Position numbers and translations under genes: made by a program. This document shows, piece by piece, positions 43,770 through 53,143 of a stretch of 64,000 nt of DNA. Source of the DNA: JADJLQ01 sp044227925 (GTDB lineage: Bacteria > Bacteroidota > Bacteroidia > Chitinophagales > Saprospiraceae); the NCBI GenBank assembly GCA_044227925.1, contig JBGAVW010000013.1, positions 1 through 64,000 of the forward strand, in the 5' to 3' direction. How positions within the stretch are numbered: the stretch's first letter is position 1; each line of letters begins with the position of its first letter. The notes beneath the pieces are model-generated. The model was not told where the DNA came from. It ran no database searches and saw nothing but the letters and a program-made list of their open reading frames with translations.

Positions 43770-45914
43770 TTATTTCCCAATAAACCTATCAAAAAACTCC
43801 CAGGTCCGCAGCATCTGATCTATTCTCTGCCGGTTATTTCCACTCCTGGTCAGCTCATGAGTAGCACCGGGATGCCTCACATATTCCACAGTCTTACCCA
43901 TTACTTTAAGTGATTTATATAATTGTTCACTTTGTATCACGCCGGTGCGTAAATCGTTTTCACCATGAAATATCAAATAGGGTGTGCGAATATTTTGTAC
44001 ATAGTTGATAGGTGATTCGCGCTCCAATATTTTTTGGGCCTCTGCCTGCCATGGATAACCACCGAAATAATTAGGCACTAATCTCCAGGCATTGCCCTCA
44101 CCAAAAAATGTAGTCAGATCATATACCCCACGCTGAGAACATGCTGCTTTGAATCTATGATCATGTGATATAATCCAGGCAATGAGATAGCCTGCGTACG
44201 ATCCACCGGTTACTGCCAGTTTAGTAGTATCAATATATCCCAGTGCTGCCGCACCATCCAATGCTTTAAGTACATCCGATGCAGGTCCTGCACCCCAGTC
44301 TTTCATATTGGCCCTCATAAAGTTTTCACCATAGCCACCGGAGCCACGAGGATTGGCATATACTATTACGTATCCTTTACCGGTATAGTACTGAAATTCA
44401 TGCCACATACTTTGTTCACCAGGCCCCCACATAGCCGTTGGTCCACCATGGATATTCAGTATAGCCGGATATTTTTTACCCGGAGTAAAATCGATTGGTT
44501 TCATCACCCAATATTCTATGGTCAATCCTTTATCATTTTTAAAAGAAAATTTTTCGGGCATGCTGATTTTACGATCTTTTATCCAAGATGTATTCAACGA
44601 AGTCAATGCTTTTTGATTTTTCATAGCTGCATCGGCAATGAACAACTCAGATGGGCTCATTACAGCGGTCTTAGTAAATGCAATTTTATCTTCCGAAAAA
44701 TCTATACTCCCAATGCCTTCATCAAATGAACTGAGCGGGGTTACAGAAAAAGAACTAAGATCTATTTTGTATAACACGGTGCCTCCATTGGATGGCGAAG
44801 TCACGGTCATGGTTTTTTCATCATCACTAAAATGAATATGGCCAATGTTTCTGTCGTGATTAATTTGTTTTATAAAGGACTCGTTTCCGTTCAATGGCAT
44901 CAGGCTTAATTTAGGTGTATTTACTCCGGTAGTAGGTGATTGGGTAAATGCCATCCACTTGCCTGATTTGGATAGGGTAGCCTGACTATAGTTTATCCCT
45001 TGCTTGCTCAATACTTTTTTGAGTGAATGATCGGCAAGGCTCAGCCGGTACCATTCACTTTCCTGGCTTCTATCGGGATGTTCTGTCTTATCCTGATCCG
45101 ATTGGATTAAAAGTTCATCTGTACCTGCTATAAACTGAGGATTGGAATAAGAATAAAATCCGGATGTCAGTGGAAATGATTTTGCATTTTGTTTTACTTC
45201 GATCTGGTAGATATGGCTAAAACTAAGATCGTTGCTGGTGGTGGCTTCCTGCTGAAACACCAATTTGTTTATTACTTTGGCTTTTTTATCATTTTCATTT
45301 TGATTGAGGTAAGCCCTCACTTCTTCTATTGTGCCATTGGGATTTGGCTTAGCAGTGATTGGTTTTAAATATCCATTATCGGCAAAGCCGGCTCTTTCTG
45401 TGGGCCAATCAGGCAATGTTTTCTTAGGATTCAGAATGCTGTCCTGTACCAGGTCTTGTAATTTAATAGTATTACTGAATAGAATCGCCTGACCATCAGG
45501 AAACCAAACCGGATTGGCAGCGCCGTTTTTTTCAGTTGTGAGTTGCCATGCTTCACCTCCATCTTCCAATGGTAATATAAAGATCTGAGGTTTACCTTCG
45601 ATACTTCTTACTATTGCCGCATGTTTACTGTCCGGTGAGATGGCAGCACCTCCGATACCTTCTTTGGCAAAAGTGAGTTGACGGGGTGGCTTAGATCCAT
45701 TGGCATCGGCTACCCAAAGCTGGCTGTTGTATTGATATTCCCATTTGTCTTTAGCATCGGGATCTATGGATAGCACAGTATAATATATAAGTGATCCGTC
45801 ATGGGAAAACTGCACATTATTAGCTGTTTTGATTTTGGTAAGATCGGTTACCTGTACAGCGGTCTGTGCAAACAATAAAAAAGGACTGAATAAAAGGAGC
45901 AAAATTGATTTCAT
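43770..45914 (-). CDS. Exported S9-family peptidase (prolyl oligopeptidase-like)
   Basis: A 714-residue serine peptidase of the S9 family with a signal peptide (start at MKSILLLLFSPFLLFAQ; an upstream ATG adds nine residues). The N-terminal half is a WD40/beta-propeller of Tol/DPP-like repeats (for example AAISPDSKHAAIVRSIEG). The alpha/beta hydrolase half has the nucleophile S572 in GGSYAGYL, acid in HGENDLRTG and base in GATHELTRSG. It probably clips short peptides from N- or C-termini in the periplasm. It is divergent from the pirin gene, with about 75 bp between. Confidence 0.93.
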   Translation of the reverse strand: MKSILLLLFSPFLLFAQTAVQVTDLTKIKTANNVQFSHDGSLIYYTVLSIDPDAKDKWEYQYNSQLWVADANGSKPPRQLTFAKEGIGGAAISPDSKHAAIVRSIEGKPQIFILPLEDGGEAWQLTTEKNGAANPVWFPDGQAILFSNTIKLQDLVQDSILNPKKTLPDWPTERAGFADNGYLKPITAKPNPNGTIEEVRAYLNQNENDKKAKVINKLVFQQEATTSNDLSFSHIYQIEVKQNAKSFPLTSGFYSYSNPQFIAGTDELLIQSDQDKTEHPDRSQESEWYRLSLADHSLKKVLSKQGINYSQATLSKSGKWMAFTQSPTTGVNTPKLSLMPLNGNESFIKQINHDRNIGHIHFSDDEKTMTVTSPSNGGTVLYKIDLSSFSVTPLSSFDEGIGSIDFSEDKIAFTKTAVMSPSELFIADAAMKNQKALTSLNTSWIKDRKISMPEKFSFKNDKGLTIEYWVMKPIDFTPGKKYPAILNIHGGPTAMWGPGEQSMWHEFQYYTGKGYVIVYANPRGSGGYGENFMRANMKDWGAGPASDVLKALDGAAALGYIDTTKLAVTGGSYAGYLIAWIISHDHRFKAACSQRGVYDLTTFFGEGNAWRLVPNYFGGYPWQAEAQKILERESPINYVQNIRTPYLIFHGENDLRTGVIQSEQLYKSLKVMGKTVEYVRHPGATHELTRSGNNRQRIDQMLRTWEFFDRFIGK

Positions 45915-45988
45915 ATTGGTAAATGTAAGAAAAGTAAACATTTGCAGACTATTTGCTGTTTTAACGTATTACAAATAAAATAGTAAAT

Positions 45989-46867
45989 ATGGTAACAAAA
46001 AATGTCGAAATAGTGGTTCCTCCCCGCGAGCCTCATTTTGTAGGTGATGGATTCAGGGTGCATAATTTTATTCCGGGTGGATTCAGGTTGGATATGCAAA
46101 GAATGAATCCATTTATCATGTTGGATTACAATGCTAAGTTTTATTTTCCGCCCTCAGATACACCCAAAGGAGTAGGTGTGCATCCGCACCGGGGTTTTGA
46201 AACGGTAACTATTGCATATAAAGGTAAAGTAGCACATCATGACAGCAGTGGTGGTGGTGGAGTAATTGGTGAAGGTGATGTACAGTGGATGACCGCCGCC
46301 TCTGGTGTATTACACAAAGAGTATCATGAAGAAAATTTTAGTAAAGAAGGTGGTGAATTTCAAATGGTGCAATTATGGGTAAACCTTCCTGCCAAAGATA
46401 AAATGTCATCGCCTAAATACCAGGCCATCTCAAAAGATCAAATACATAAATATAAACTACCCCATCACGGTGGTGAGATAGAGATCATTGCCGGAAATTA
46501 TAAGGACATACCTGGAGCTGCAAATACTTTTACACCTATACATCTATACAATGCTAAATTAACCACTGGAGCAAAAGCTGATTTTAGCTTTCCGGGCCAC
46601 TTTAATACGGCAGCATTGGTAATTGAAGGCAGTATCAGGGTTAATGAAGCTGATCATGTGCCGGTAAATCATTTTGTATTATTTGAAAATACAGGAGAAC
46701 AATTTTCGATAGAAGCATTAGAAGACTCCATAGTACTGGTATTGAGCGGTGAGCCCATCATGGAACCGATTGTAGCACATGGTCCTTTTGTAATGAATAC
46801 CCGGGAAGAAATCGTCAAAGCATTTGATGACTATCATAAAGGAAAATTCGGGACGCTGGAAGATTGA
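45989..46867 (+). CDS. Pirin-family protein
   Basis: A 292-residue cupin-fold protein of the pirin family. The N-terminal signature HPHRGFETVTIAYKGKVAHHDS carries two His, and MTAASGVLHKEYHEE supplies another His and Glu, the metal set of active pirins (quercetinase-like). The C-terminal half is a second cupin (GGEIEIIAGNYKDIPG). It has no signal peptide. Some pirins cleave quercetin, others act as regulators; context does not decide. Confidence 0.93.
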   Translation: MVTKNVEIVVPPREPHFVGDGFRVHNFIPGGFRLDMQRMNPFIMLDYNAKFYFPPSDTPKGVGVHPHRGFETVTIAYKGKVAHHDSSGGGGVIGEGDVQWMTAASGVLHKEYHEENFSKEGGEFQMVQLWVNLPAKDKMSSPKYQAISKDQIHKYKLPHHGGEIEIIAGNYKDIPGAANTFTPIHLYNAKLTTGAKADFSFPGHFNTAALVIEGSIRVNEADHVPVNHFVLFENTGEQFSIEALEDSIVLVLSGEPIMEPIVAHGPFVMNTREEIVKAFDDYHKGKFGTLED

Positions 46868-47065
46868 GTAGATGTTATACAATTGATTTAACCTCCGGAA
46901 GTAAGGTTTCCCCTTGGCGGGGCACAACAAATTACACAAAATTTGTGGTACTACCCCTTACCCTAAAGGGAGAAAATAATTACTGATGTGAAATTTGTCT
47001 TACGCCCGGTTTCCACTTGGATTTAATATATTTGATCTTTAGAATAAATCAACATTAGTATATAT

Positions 47066-48229
47066 ATGAGTTTAGTACAGACGATGCGATGGTATGGCCC
47101 CAATGATGTAGTGAGCCTTAGAGACATTCGGCAAGCAGGTTGCTCCGGAGTGGTGACAGCATTGCACCATATTCCGGTAGGGGAGATCTGGACTATCGAT
47201 GAAATAAATAAGCGAAAAGATCTGATCGAAGCAGAAGGCATGACCTGGAAAGTAATCGAGAGCTTACCGGTGAGTGAAGATATTAAAAAGCAATCCGGCG
47301 ACTATTTGAGGCATATTGAAAACTATAAAATAAGTATAGAAAATGTAGCCGCATGTGGACTGGAGGTGATTACCTATAATTTTATGCCTGTATTGGATTG
47401 GATACGCACCGATCTGGAATATCCGGTACAAGATAAAAGCCTGGCTTTGCGATTTGAAAGAGCAGCATTTATAGCATTTGATATCTATATGCTTCAAAGA
47501 CCCAATGCTGCTGCAGACTACTCACCCGAAGAAGTCGAAGCAGCTAAGCATTGGTATGCTACTGCATCCACAGCAGATAAAGACCGTGTATACAATAGTT
47601 GCCTTCAGGGATTACCTGGAAGTACGGTGATGTTTACTGCTGAGGAAGTATTGAAATTATTAGACTCCTATAGTCATATTGACCGAGATGCGTTGAAATC
47701 AAACCTTACCTATTTTTTACAACAGATTATACCTACCTGTGAAAAGACAGGAATCAAAATGGCTATTCATCCAGATGATCCTCCATACCAGGTTTTGGGT
47801 TTACCCAGGATAGTCTGCAATGAACAGGATGCTGCCGATTTATTAGCTGCTGTACCATCACCCAATAATGGATTGTGTTTTTGTAGTGGATCGTATGGAG
47901 CCAGGGCTGATAACAATTTACCCAATATGATCCGGCGTTTTGGAGATCGTATTCATTTTATTCATTTGCGCAATACTGCCCGTGATGCTCAAGGCAATTT
48001 TTATGAAGCAGATCATCTTGGTGGTGACACGGATATGTATGCCGTGATGAAAGAAATAGTGCTGCTGCAACGAAGGCGAAATATCTCGCTCCCTATGCGT
48101 CCCGATCATGGTCACCAGATGCTCGATGATTTAAAAAAGAAAACCTATCCGGGGTATTCTGCCATAGGAAGGTTGCGTGGATTGGCTGAATTACGTGGAT
48201 TGGAATTGGGTATCGAAAGAAGTATATAA
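47066..48229 (+). CDS. uxuA: Mannonate dehydratase
   Basis: A 387-residue UxuA-family TIM-barrel enzyme, which converts D-mannonate to 2-keto-3-deoxygluconate in hexuronate catabolism. Recognisable parts are MRWYGPNDVVSLRDIRQAG at the start, FMPVLDW, IHPDDPPYQVLGLPRIV, LCFCSGSYGAR, the metal-binding HLRNTARDAQGNF, and RPDHGH near the C-terminus. Length and order match the family. The stop and the next gene's ATG overlap by 1 nt (TAATG), so it is co-translated with the nucleoside hydrolase. A perfect TATATTTG box lies at 47027-47034, though no TTG is at the usual distance. Confidence 0.95.
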   Translation: MSLVQTMRWYGPNDVVSLRDIRQAGCSGVVTALHHIPVGEIWTIDEINKRKDLIEAEGMTWKVIESLPVSEDIKKQSGDYLRHIENYKISIENVAACGLEVITYNFMPVLDWIRTDLEYPVQDKSLALRFERAAFIAFDIYMLQRPNAAADYSPEEVEAAKHWYATASTADKDRVYNSCLQGLPGSTVMFTAEEVLKLLDSYSHIDRDALKSNLTYFLQQIIPTCEKTGIKMAIHPDDPPYQVLGLPRIVCNEQDAADLLAAVPSPNNGLCFCSGSYGARADNNLPNMIRRFGDRIHFIHLRNTARDAQGNFYEADHLGGDTDMYAVMKEIVLLQRRRNISLPMRPDHGHQMLDDLKKKTYPGYSAIGRLRGLAELRGLELGIERSI

Positions 48230-49185
48230 TGCATCATGGTATGAAAATTAAATTAATCATCCTGGCCGTAGTATTTCTCTTTGCAGAGGCCTCGGCTCAA
48301 CGCCAAAAAGTTATATTTGATTGCGATCTCGGTGATGATATAGATGATGCATTTGCACTGGCCATGTTATTGGCAAATCAGGATAAATTTGAAATACTGG
48401 GGATCACTACCTGCTATGGTCGTACGGAGGACCGCGCTACCCTGGCATTAAAATTTTTATACGAAACAGCACAAGAACATATTCCTGTGTTTATTGGCAG
48501 GAATACCTCTAAAGTAAATGATCGTGCCAATTGGTATGCCGATCAGTTTTATTTTGCTAAAGGATTTAATAAAATAAAACCGCAATCCAAACCGGCTGCC
48601 GATTTTATATTGGAAAAATTAAATCAATACCCCAATGACCTTATCATTTTTACAGTGGGGCCGGTGATGAATATGGCAGATGTGCTGGCCAAAGATGCCA
48701 ACGCCTTAAAGAAAGCCAAAGCCATCTACTCGATGTTTGGATCATTTTATATGAGTTATAATAGCGGACCGACAATAGAACCCGAATGGAATGTAAAATG
48801 CGATATAGATGCCGCAAGGAAATTTACTTCGTCCGGAGCTAACATCATCTATGCAGGCTTAGATATCACTGCAATAGTAAAGCTGGATAAAACCAAACGC
48901 GAAAGACTATTTATGCGCCATTCTCCTATGACGGATATGCTCGAAGGATTGTATGTATTATGGGGTAATGAAACTCCGACCTTGTTTGATCCGGTAGCTA
49001 TAGGTATGGTTTTATATCCCGATTTATTCAAGACAAAAAAAGTTCATGTATCCATTGATGCTATTGGCAATACGATCATAGATACTACTAGGCCGGCCAA
49101 TGCCGAAGTAGGTGTATATATTAACAACAATGAGTTTATAAACAGGCTGATGAGGACCTATATGCAGCAAAACCTGGAAAGGTAG
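48229..49185 (+). CDS. Exported nucleoside hydrolase (IUNH family)
   Basis: A 318-residue inosine-uridine preferring nucleoside hydrolase with a signal peptide (MKIKLIILAVVFLFAEASAQ from the internal ATG at 48241, or four residues more from this one). The calcium-binding motif DCDLGDDIDDA lies at the mature N-terminus, and the later NVKCDIDAARKF with Asp and the preceding EPEWN fit the active site. Such enzymes release ribose from nucleosides. The gene overlaps mannonate dehydratase by 1 nt, linking nucleoside and sugar-acid use. Export indicates scavenging in the envelope. Confidence 0.93.
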   Translation: MHHGMKIKLIILAVVFLFAEASAQRQKVIFDCDLGDDIDDAFALAMLLANQDKFEILGITTCYGRTEDRATLALKFLYETAQEHIPVFIGRNTSKVNDRANWYADQFYFAKGFNKIKPQSKPAADFILEKLNQYPNDLIIFTVGPVMNMADVLAKDANALKKAKAIYSMFGSFYMSYNSGPTIEPEWNVKCDIDAARKFTSSGANIIYAGLDITAIVKLDKTKRERLFMRHSPMTDMLEGLYVLWGNETPTLFDPVAIGMVLYPDLFKTKKVHVSIDAIGNTIIDTTRPANAEVGVYINNNEFINRLMRTYMQQNLER

Positions 49186-49209
49186 ACCAATATTGCAGGT
49201 AGTGATGAT

Positions 49210-49635
49210 TTAAAAATGGTTTGATTTTCGGAAAGGATTTACAAATAATGTACCCTTTCGGTGAAATCGATTATTATAGGCTTGAGCGTAACTGATAAAA
49301 AAATCTTTCCATTGGTATTCTACTGCTCTTTCAAATGTGATAGCCCCATCGATGAAATTGTTCTGATGTTTTTTTCTTTTATCTTTTTCCAGCAAAAGCA
49401 AATACTCTTTAAGTTCTCTTTCTTTTGTACATTTCACTAACCAATGTACATGGTTATCCAATAGACAAAAAGCATAAGTATGTACGTACGATGACAAATA
49501 GTGGAAATATTGATTAAGGAAATAAACTTTGTTTTCATCGTTTCGGAACAATACATTTCCACCTACCGCTTTCGCAATCACATGAAAATATTCGTCCTCT
49601 TGAAATGATTCAAGGTATTTGATGTTCACCGGCAT
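49210..49635 (-). pseudogene. Truncated REP-associated tyrosine transposase (RAYT / Y1_Tnp)
   Basis: A 141-residue remnant of an IS200/IS605-like Y1 transposase of the REP-associated type. The metal-binding HxH (NHVHWLV) and the region with the nucleophile Tyr (FISYAQAYNNRFHRKGTLF) are intact. The usual C-terminal continuation (a stretch such as YIHxNP about 20-30 residues further on) is missing: the frame stops after VNPFRKSNHF, 25 bp from the nucleoside hydrolase end. It lies beside the hairpin array at 49.7-50.1 kb, as RAYTs do with their REP sequences. Loss of the C-terminus makes it probably inactive, though a functional short form cannot be excluded. Confidence 0.8.
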
Positions 49636-49678
49636 GGTGTAAAAATAAGGTGATTGTGTGGGAAGCTTGTGAGCCAGC

Positions 49679-50119
49679 GGAAGTCAAATCTGTGAGGCTG
49701 CCCTGGGAGGTTGCTTTTGACTTCCTTTGCGCTGACGGAAGTGTACCCTACCTACCGCACAAAGAAGTCAAGAGCTAGTACACAAGGCTAAACACAAACT
49801 TGAATTCTGCTTACGCGCGGACTCGCAGAAGTCAAATTTGAGAGTGGATTGGTGCGTTCGCTTTTGACTTCTTTGCGCGGCTGGTAACCAGGGGCAATTG
49901 GATTGGCTTGAATCACAGGAAGTAAAATCTGGGATGCCAAAAGAGCTTGCTCTTGCTTCTTTTGTGCTGACTGCGGAGTGTGCAAACTACCTACCGCATA
50001 ATGAAGTCAAGAGCTAGTACACAAGGCTAAACACAAACTTGACTTCTGCTTACGCACGGATTTGGCGTAGTCCAAATTTTCTTACTCACAAGGAAGTCAA
50101 GAGCTAATACACTAGGTTT
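49679..50119. repeat. Array of hairpins with a GAAGTCAA core
   Basis: Non-coding DNA with four clear inverted repeats of the same core: GGAAGTCAAA/TTTGACTTCC (49679-49725), GAAGTCAAG/CTTGAATTC (49764-49807, one mismatch), AGAAGTCAAA/TTTGACTTCT (49827-49872) and GAAGTCAAG/CTTGACTTC (50003-50046), plus a lone GAAGTCAAG at 50093. An ~80-bp direct repeat (GAAGTCAAGAGCTAGTACAC and flanks) recurs 239 bp apart. It is richer in G/C than the surroundings. It adjoins the truncated RAYT gene, so a REP/BIME-type array is likely. Confidence 0.75.
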
Positions 50120-50124
50120 TCCAC

Positions 50125-52467
50125 TCAACTCTTTGCCTTCGCCCGTTTCGCCCGCTGCATCTCATTCTCACCACCACCACCAAATGGTCCACCACCACCT
50201 TGCTGACCTTTAAACACTTCGAATCGGGATGGCTCTGCTTTCACTCGTGGATATTGATTGTCTTCCGTATTGATATCGGCAGTCTCGAGATAGGGGTCAA
50301 GTACAAACCGTTTTACTTCTTTAGCTGAGCGGAATACTTTGGTGATTTTATTTTCAGGTAGTTTTTTCCATACTTCTGCAGGATAGCGGAAATCTTCTTT
50401 GGTACCATCAGCATATTCGAGCTGTACGATTACAGGCATGGTGAGACCGCCTTTACGCTCGAAAGTGACTTCATAAAAATTATCACCGGAAGCAAGTAAT
50501 TTCTTTTCATCTTCGGTAAGGTTGCGCACATACCGGTCATATTCTTCTTTGGCTATGGCATCGGCTGCATTGGCATCGTAACTGCTGTAAAAATCTTTAA
50601 TGGTAGTATCTACATCAGAGTAATATTGCTTTATGGTTTCGGCATTGCGCTTTTTAGTGATGTTTTGAGGAGCTGTGGCTGCTTGCTCTTTTTTCATTTC
50701 AGCTATTTTAGTGGGATCTTTGGGATCTACTTTCATCCATTTTACATCCGACATGGAAATATCACAATAGTCGGTGCTATAAAACCAGCCATTCCAAAAC
50801 CAATCGAGGTCCACTCCTGATGCTTCTTCCATGCTGCGGAAAAAATCAGCAGGATAAGGTTGTTTGAATGCCCATCTGCGGGCATATTCTTTGAACGCCA
50901 TATCAAATAATTCCCGACCCATGATGGTTTCGCGAAGTATGTTTAGCCCGGTAGCTACTTTGGCATAGGCATTGGATCCAAGTTGCTGTACGGATTCACT
51001 ATTGGTCATTATGGGCTCCAGAAATTTAGCATCCATTTTCATATAGTCTACTATCTGGTTGGCAGGGCCACGGCGAATAGGATAGTTTGGTTCCCACTGT
51101 GCTTCGGTAAGGGATTGCAGGAATGTGTTTAAGCCTTCGTCCATCCAGGTCCATTGGCGCTCATCACTATTTACAATCATAGGAAAATAATTATGTCCTA
51201 CTTCGTGAATAATCACACCAATCATACCGTATTTGGTGGCACGGGAGTACGTACCATCTTTTTCACAGCGGCCAAAATTGAAACAGATCATTGGGTATTC
51301 CATACCGATACGATCGGCATTGATAGACCAGGCTGATGGATAAGGATAATCAAATGTATAATGTGTGTACCATTTCAGTGTATGTGCCACTGCTTTGGTA
51401 CTGTATTTTTCCCAAAGTGGATTGCCTTCTTTGGGATACATGGACTGAGCCATCACCACGCGACCATCAGACTGTGGCACCCCCATGGCATCCCAGATAA
51501 ACTTACGGGATGATGCAAATGCAAAATCGCGTACATTGATTGCCTTAAACTTCCAGGTCTTTTTCGTAGTGGCCCTTTTCATTTCTCTTTCTTCGGCATC
51601 TTTTTGATTGGAGATGATCACCGGTTGCACTCTTTCTGCTTTGGCTTTGGCGAGCAATGCGATTTGTTCTTTAGTCAATATTTCAGAGGCATTTTGTAAT
51701 TCACCGGTGGCGGCTACCAGGTGATCGGATGGAACGGTAATGGCTACATCGAAATTTCCAAATCCTACGGTAAACTCACCCTGTCCCAGGAACTGTTTAT
51801 TCTGCCATCCTTCGATATCATTATACACGCACATACGGGGATAAAACTGGGCTATAGTATACAGGTAGTTTTTATCTTCTGCAAAATATTCATAACCTGA
51901 TCGGCCACCGAGTTTCATCCGGTCATTTATATTATACCACCATTTGAGTTTGAAGGCATAGGATTCGCCCGGTTTCAATGGTTTGGGCAGATCTACCCGC
52001 ATCATGGTATAGTTTATGGTTTTTTTCAGATCGGCACCGGTAAGATTATCTTTTACATATTCGAGTTTAAATCCACCATCGAACGTATGATCAATAGCAG
52101 CAATAGAACCGGCTGTCATTTTCGGATCTAATTTATGAGAGTTTAATTCATAAGTCTGGCTATTCTCTGCCATTTGATTCTGATCCAGTTGCAACCAGAT
52201 AAATGGCAATACATCAGGGCTGTTGTTTTTATAGGTTATTACTTCTTCACCCGAAATGGTTTGTTTATCATCATTTAATTCGAGTTTGATATTATAGTCA
52301 GCTTGTTGCTGCCAGTATTTATGGCCGGGTGCACCGCTGGCATTACGGTAGTCATTGGGAGTGGGGAGTTGCTGGTCGAGCTGGCGGAAAGGATCTTTAT
52401 AGATATCACGCTGAGCAAGAGCTGCGATTGAAATACAGGTAAAGAAAAGTACTGAGAAATATTTCAT
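50125..52467 (-). CDS. Exported M1-family metallopeptidase
   Basis: A 780-residue zinc aminopeptidase-like protein with a signal peptide (MKYFSVLFFTCISIAALAQ). The zinc motif H421-E422-x2-H425 with E444 (MDEGLN) at 19 residues from the second His fits M1. The exopeptidase motif GxMEN is represented by GMEYPMICFN, a common variant in Bacteroidota exported M1 proteins. The C-terminus is Gly-rich (GGGGPFGGGG). It should remove residues from the N-terminus of peptides in the periplasm. The 676-bp gap upstream of it separates it from the very large secreted protein. Confidence 0.92.
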   Translation of the reverse strand: MKYFSVLFFTCISIAALAQRDIYKDPFRQLDQQLPTPNDYRNASGAPGHKYWQQQADYNIKLELNDDKQTISGEEVITYKNNSPDVLPFIWLQLDQNQMAENSQTYELNSHKLDPKMTAGSIAAIDHTFDGGFKLEYVKDNLTGADLKKTINYTMMRVDLPKPLKPGESYAFKLKWWYNINDRMKLGGRSGYEYFAEDKNYLYTIAQFYPRMCVYNDIEGWQNKQFLGQGEFTVGFGNFDVAITVPSDHLVAATGELQNASEILTKEQIALLAKAKAERVQPVIISNQKDAEEREMKRATTKKTWKFKAINVRDFAFASSRKFIWDAMGVPQSDGRVVMAQSMYPKEGNPLWEKYSTKAVAHTLKWYTHYTFDYPYPSAWSINADRIGMEYPMICFNFGRCEKDGTYSRATKYGMIGVIIHEVGHNYFPMIVNSDERQWTWMDEGLNTFLQSLTEAQWEPNYPIRRGPANQIVDYMKMDAKFLEPIMTNSESVQQLGSNAYAKVATGLNILRETIMGRELFDMAFKEYARRWAFKQPYPADFFRSMEEASGVDLDWFWNGWFYSTDYCDISMSDVKWMKVDPKDPTKIAEMKKEQAATAPQNITKKRNAETIKQYYSDVDTTIKDFYSSYDANAADAIAKEEYDRYVRNLTEDEKKLLASGDNFYEVTFERKGGLTMPVIVQLEYADGTKEDFRYPAEVWKKLPENKITKVFRSAKEVKRFVLDPYLETADINTEDNQYPRVKAEPSRFEVFKGQQGGGGPFGGGGENEMQRAKRAKAKS

Positions 52468-53143
52468 TTTGAAAGAGTTTTTATGGAGCTAAATTAGGAT
52501 GAATTTTTCGGAAATAACATCATAAATAAATCGCATTGTGATTTTTTATAGCACAGTAATTTTTTTATATCATGGAAAATAACAATCAAGAAAAAAAACC
52601 TATCCGGTAGATATATCTGCACGGGATTTGAAGACTTTCCGTAAGTAAGTAAATAAATAAAAATTCGGGCTCTATCTACATCTGAATCAGCAGCGTTATT
52701 TGGCCAATTTTATTAGACCGTTGATGGCCTGGAGGAAAATGATGGATGGGTTACCTGTAAAAGAATCGGGGATCATTATTCTATTGGAATTATTACAAAA
52801 AATAATATGACTGGGTGAAGAGATATTTATAAATGCGAGAGCAATTATCAGGCCAGGCTTGGCTAAATAATTCCATTTTATTCTCTTTAATCATTAAAAT
52901 GTACGATATTTCTATAAAACAATCAATATATCCTTCTATCTTCGCCTCTGAATTCGGTAAGCACCCATAAGTATAAAATTCCCTCAGAATTCAGGATTCT
53001 TCCTTTACATAAATACTGTATTTGGTTTTAGAAATATCTAAAGCTGATGTCAGGCAAATTAACCTTGTTTCAAACTAACCTTTGAGCAAAATAATACGTA
53101 TTTATACTCGTCATATCATATCTAATCTTGAAAAATTCTTTCT
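52468..53143. other. Non-coding interval with no recognised feature
   Basis: A 676-bp gap between the divergent M1-peptidase and large secreted-protein genes. It contains A/T tracts and a few short inverted repeats, but no open frame with a plausible start and no clear tRNA or riboswitch. A TTTG box near 53078 lacks a -33 TTG at the right distance. The gap probably holds both promoters. Confidence 0.45.

Noticed and set aside
46888..46980. Terminator after the pirin gene
   Set aside because: CCCC/GGGG and CCCT/AGGG stems are only 4 bp and lack a T-tract, so evidence is too weak.
47027..47034. Full promoter for mannonate dehydratase
   Set aside because: TATATTTG is a perfect -7 box but no TTG lies 19-22 nt upstream, so only the box is noted in the gene entry.
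49788..49985. Possible small protein of 65 residues on the minus strand
   Set aside because: It lies wholly inside the hairpin array, is low in conserved-looking features and is explained by the repeat composition.
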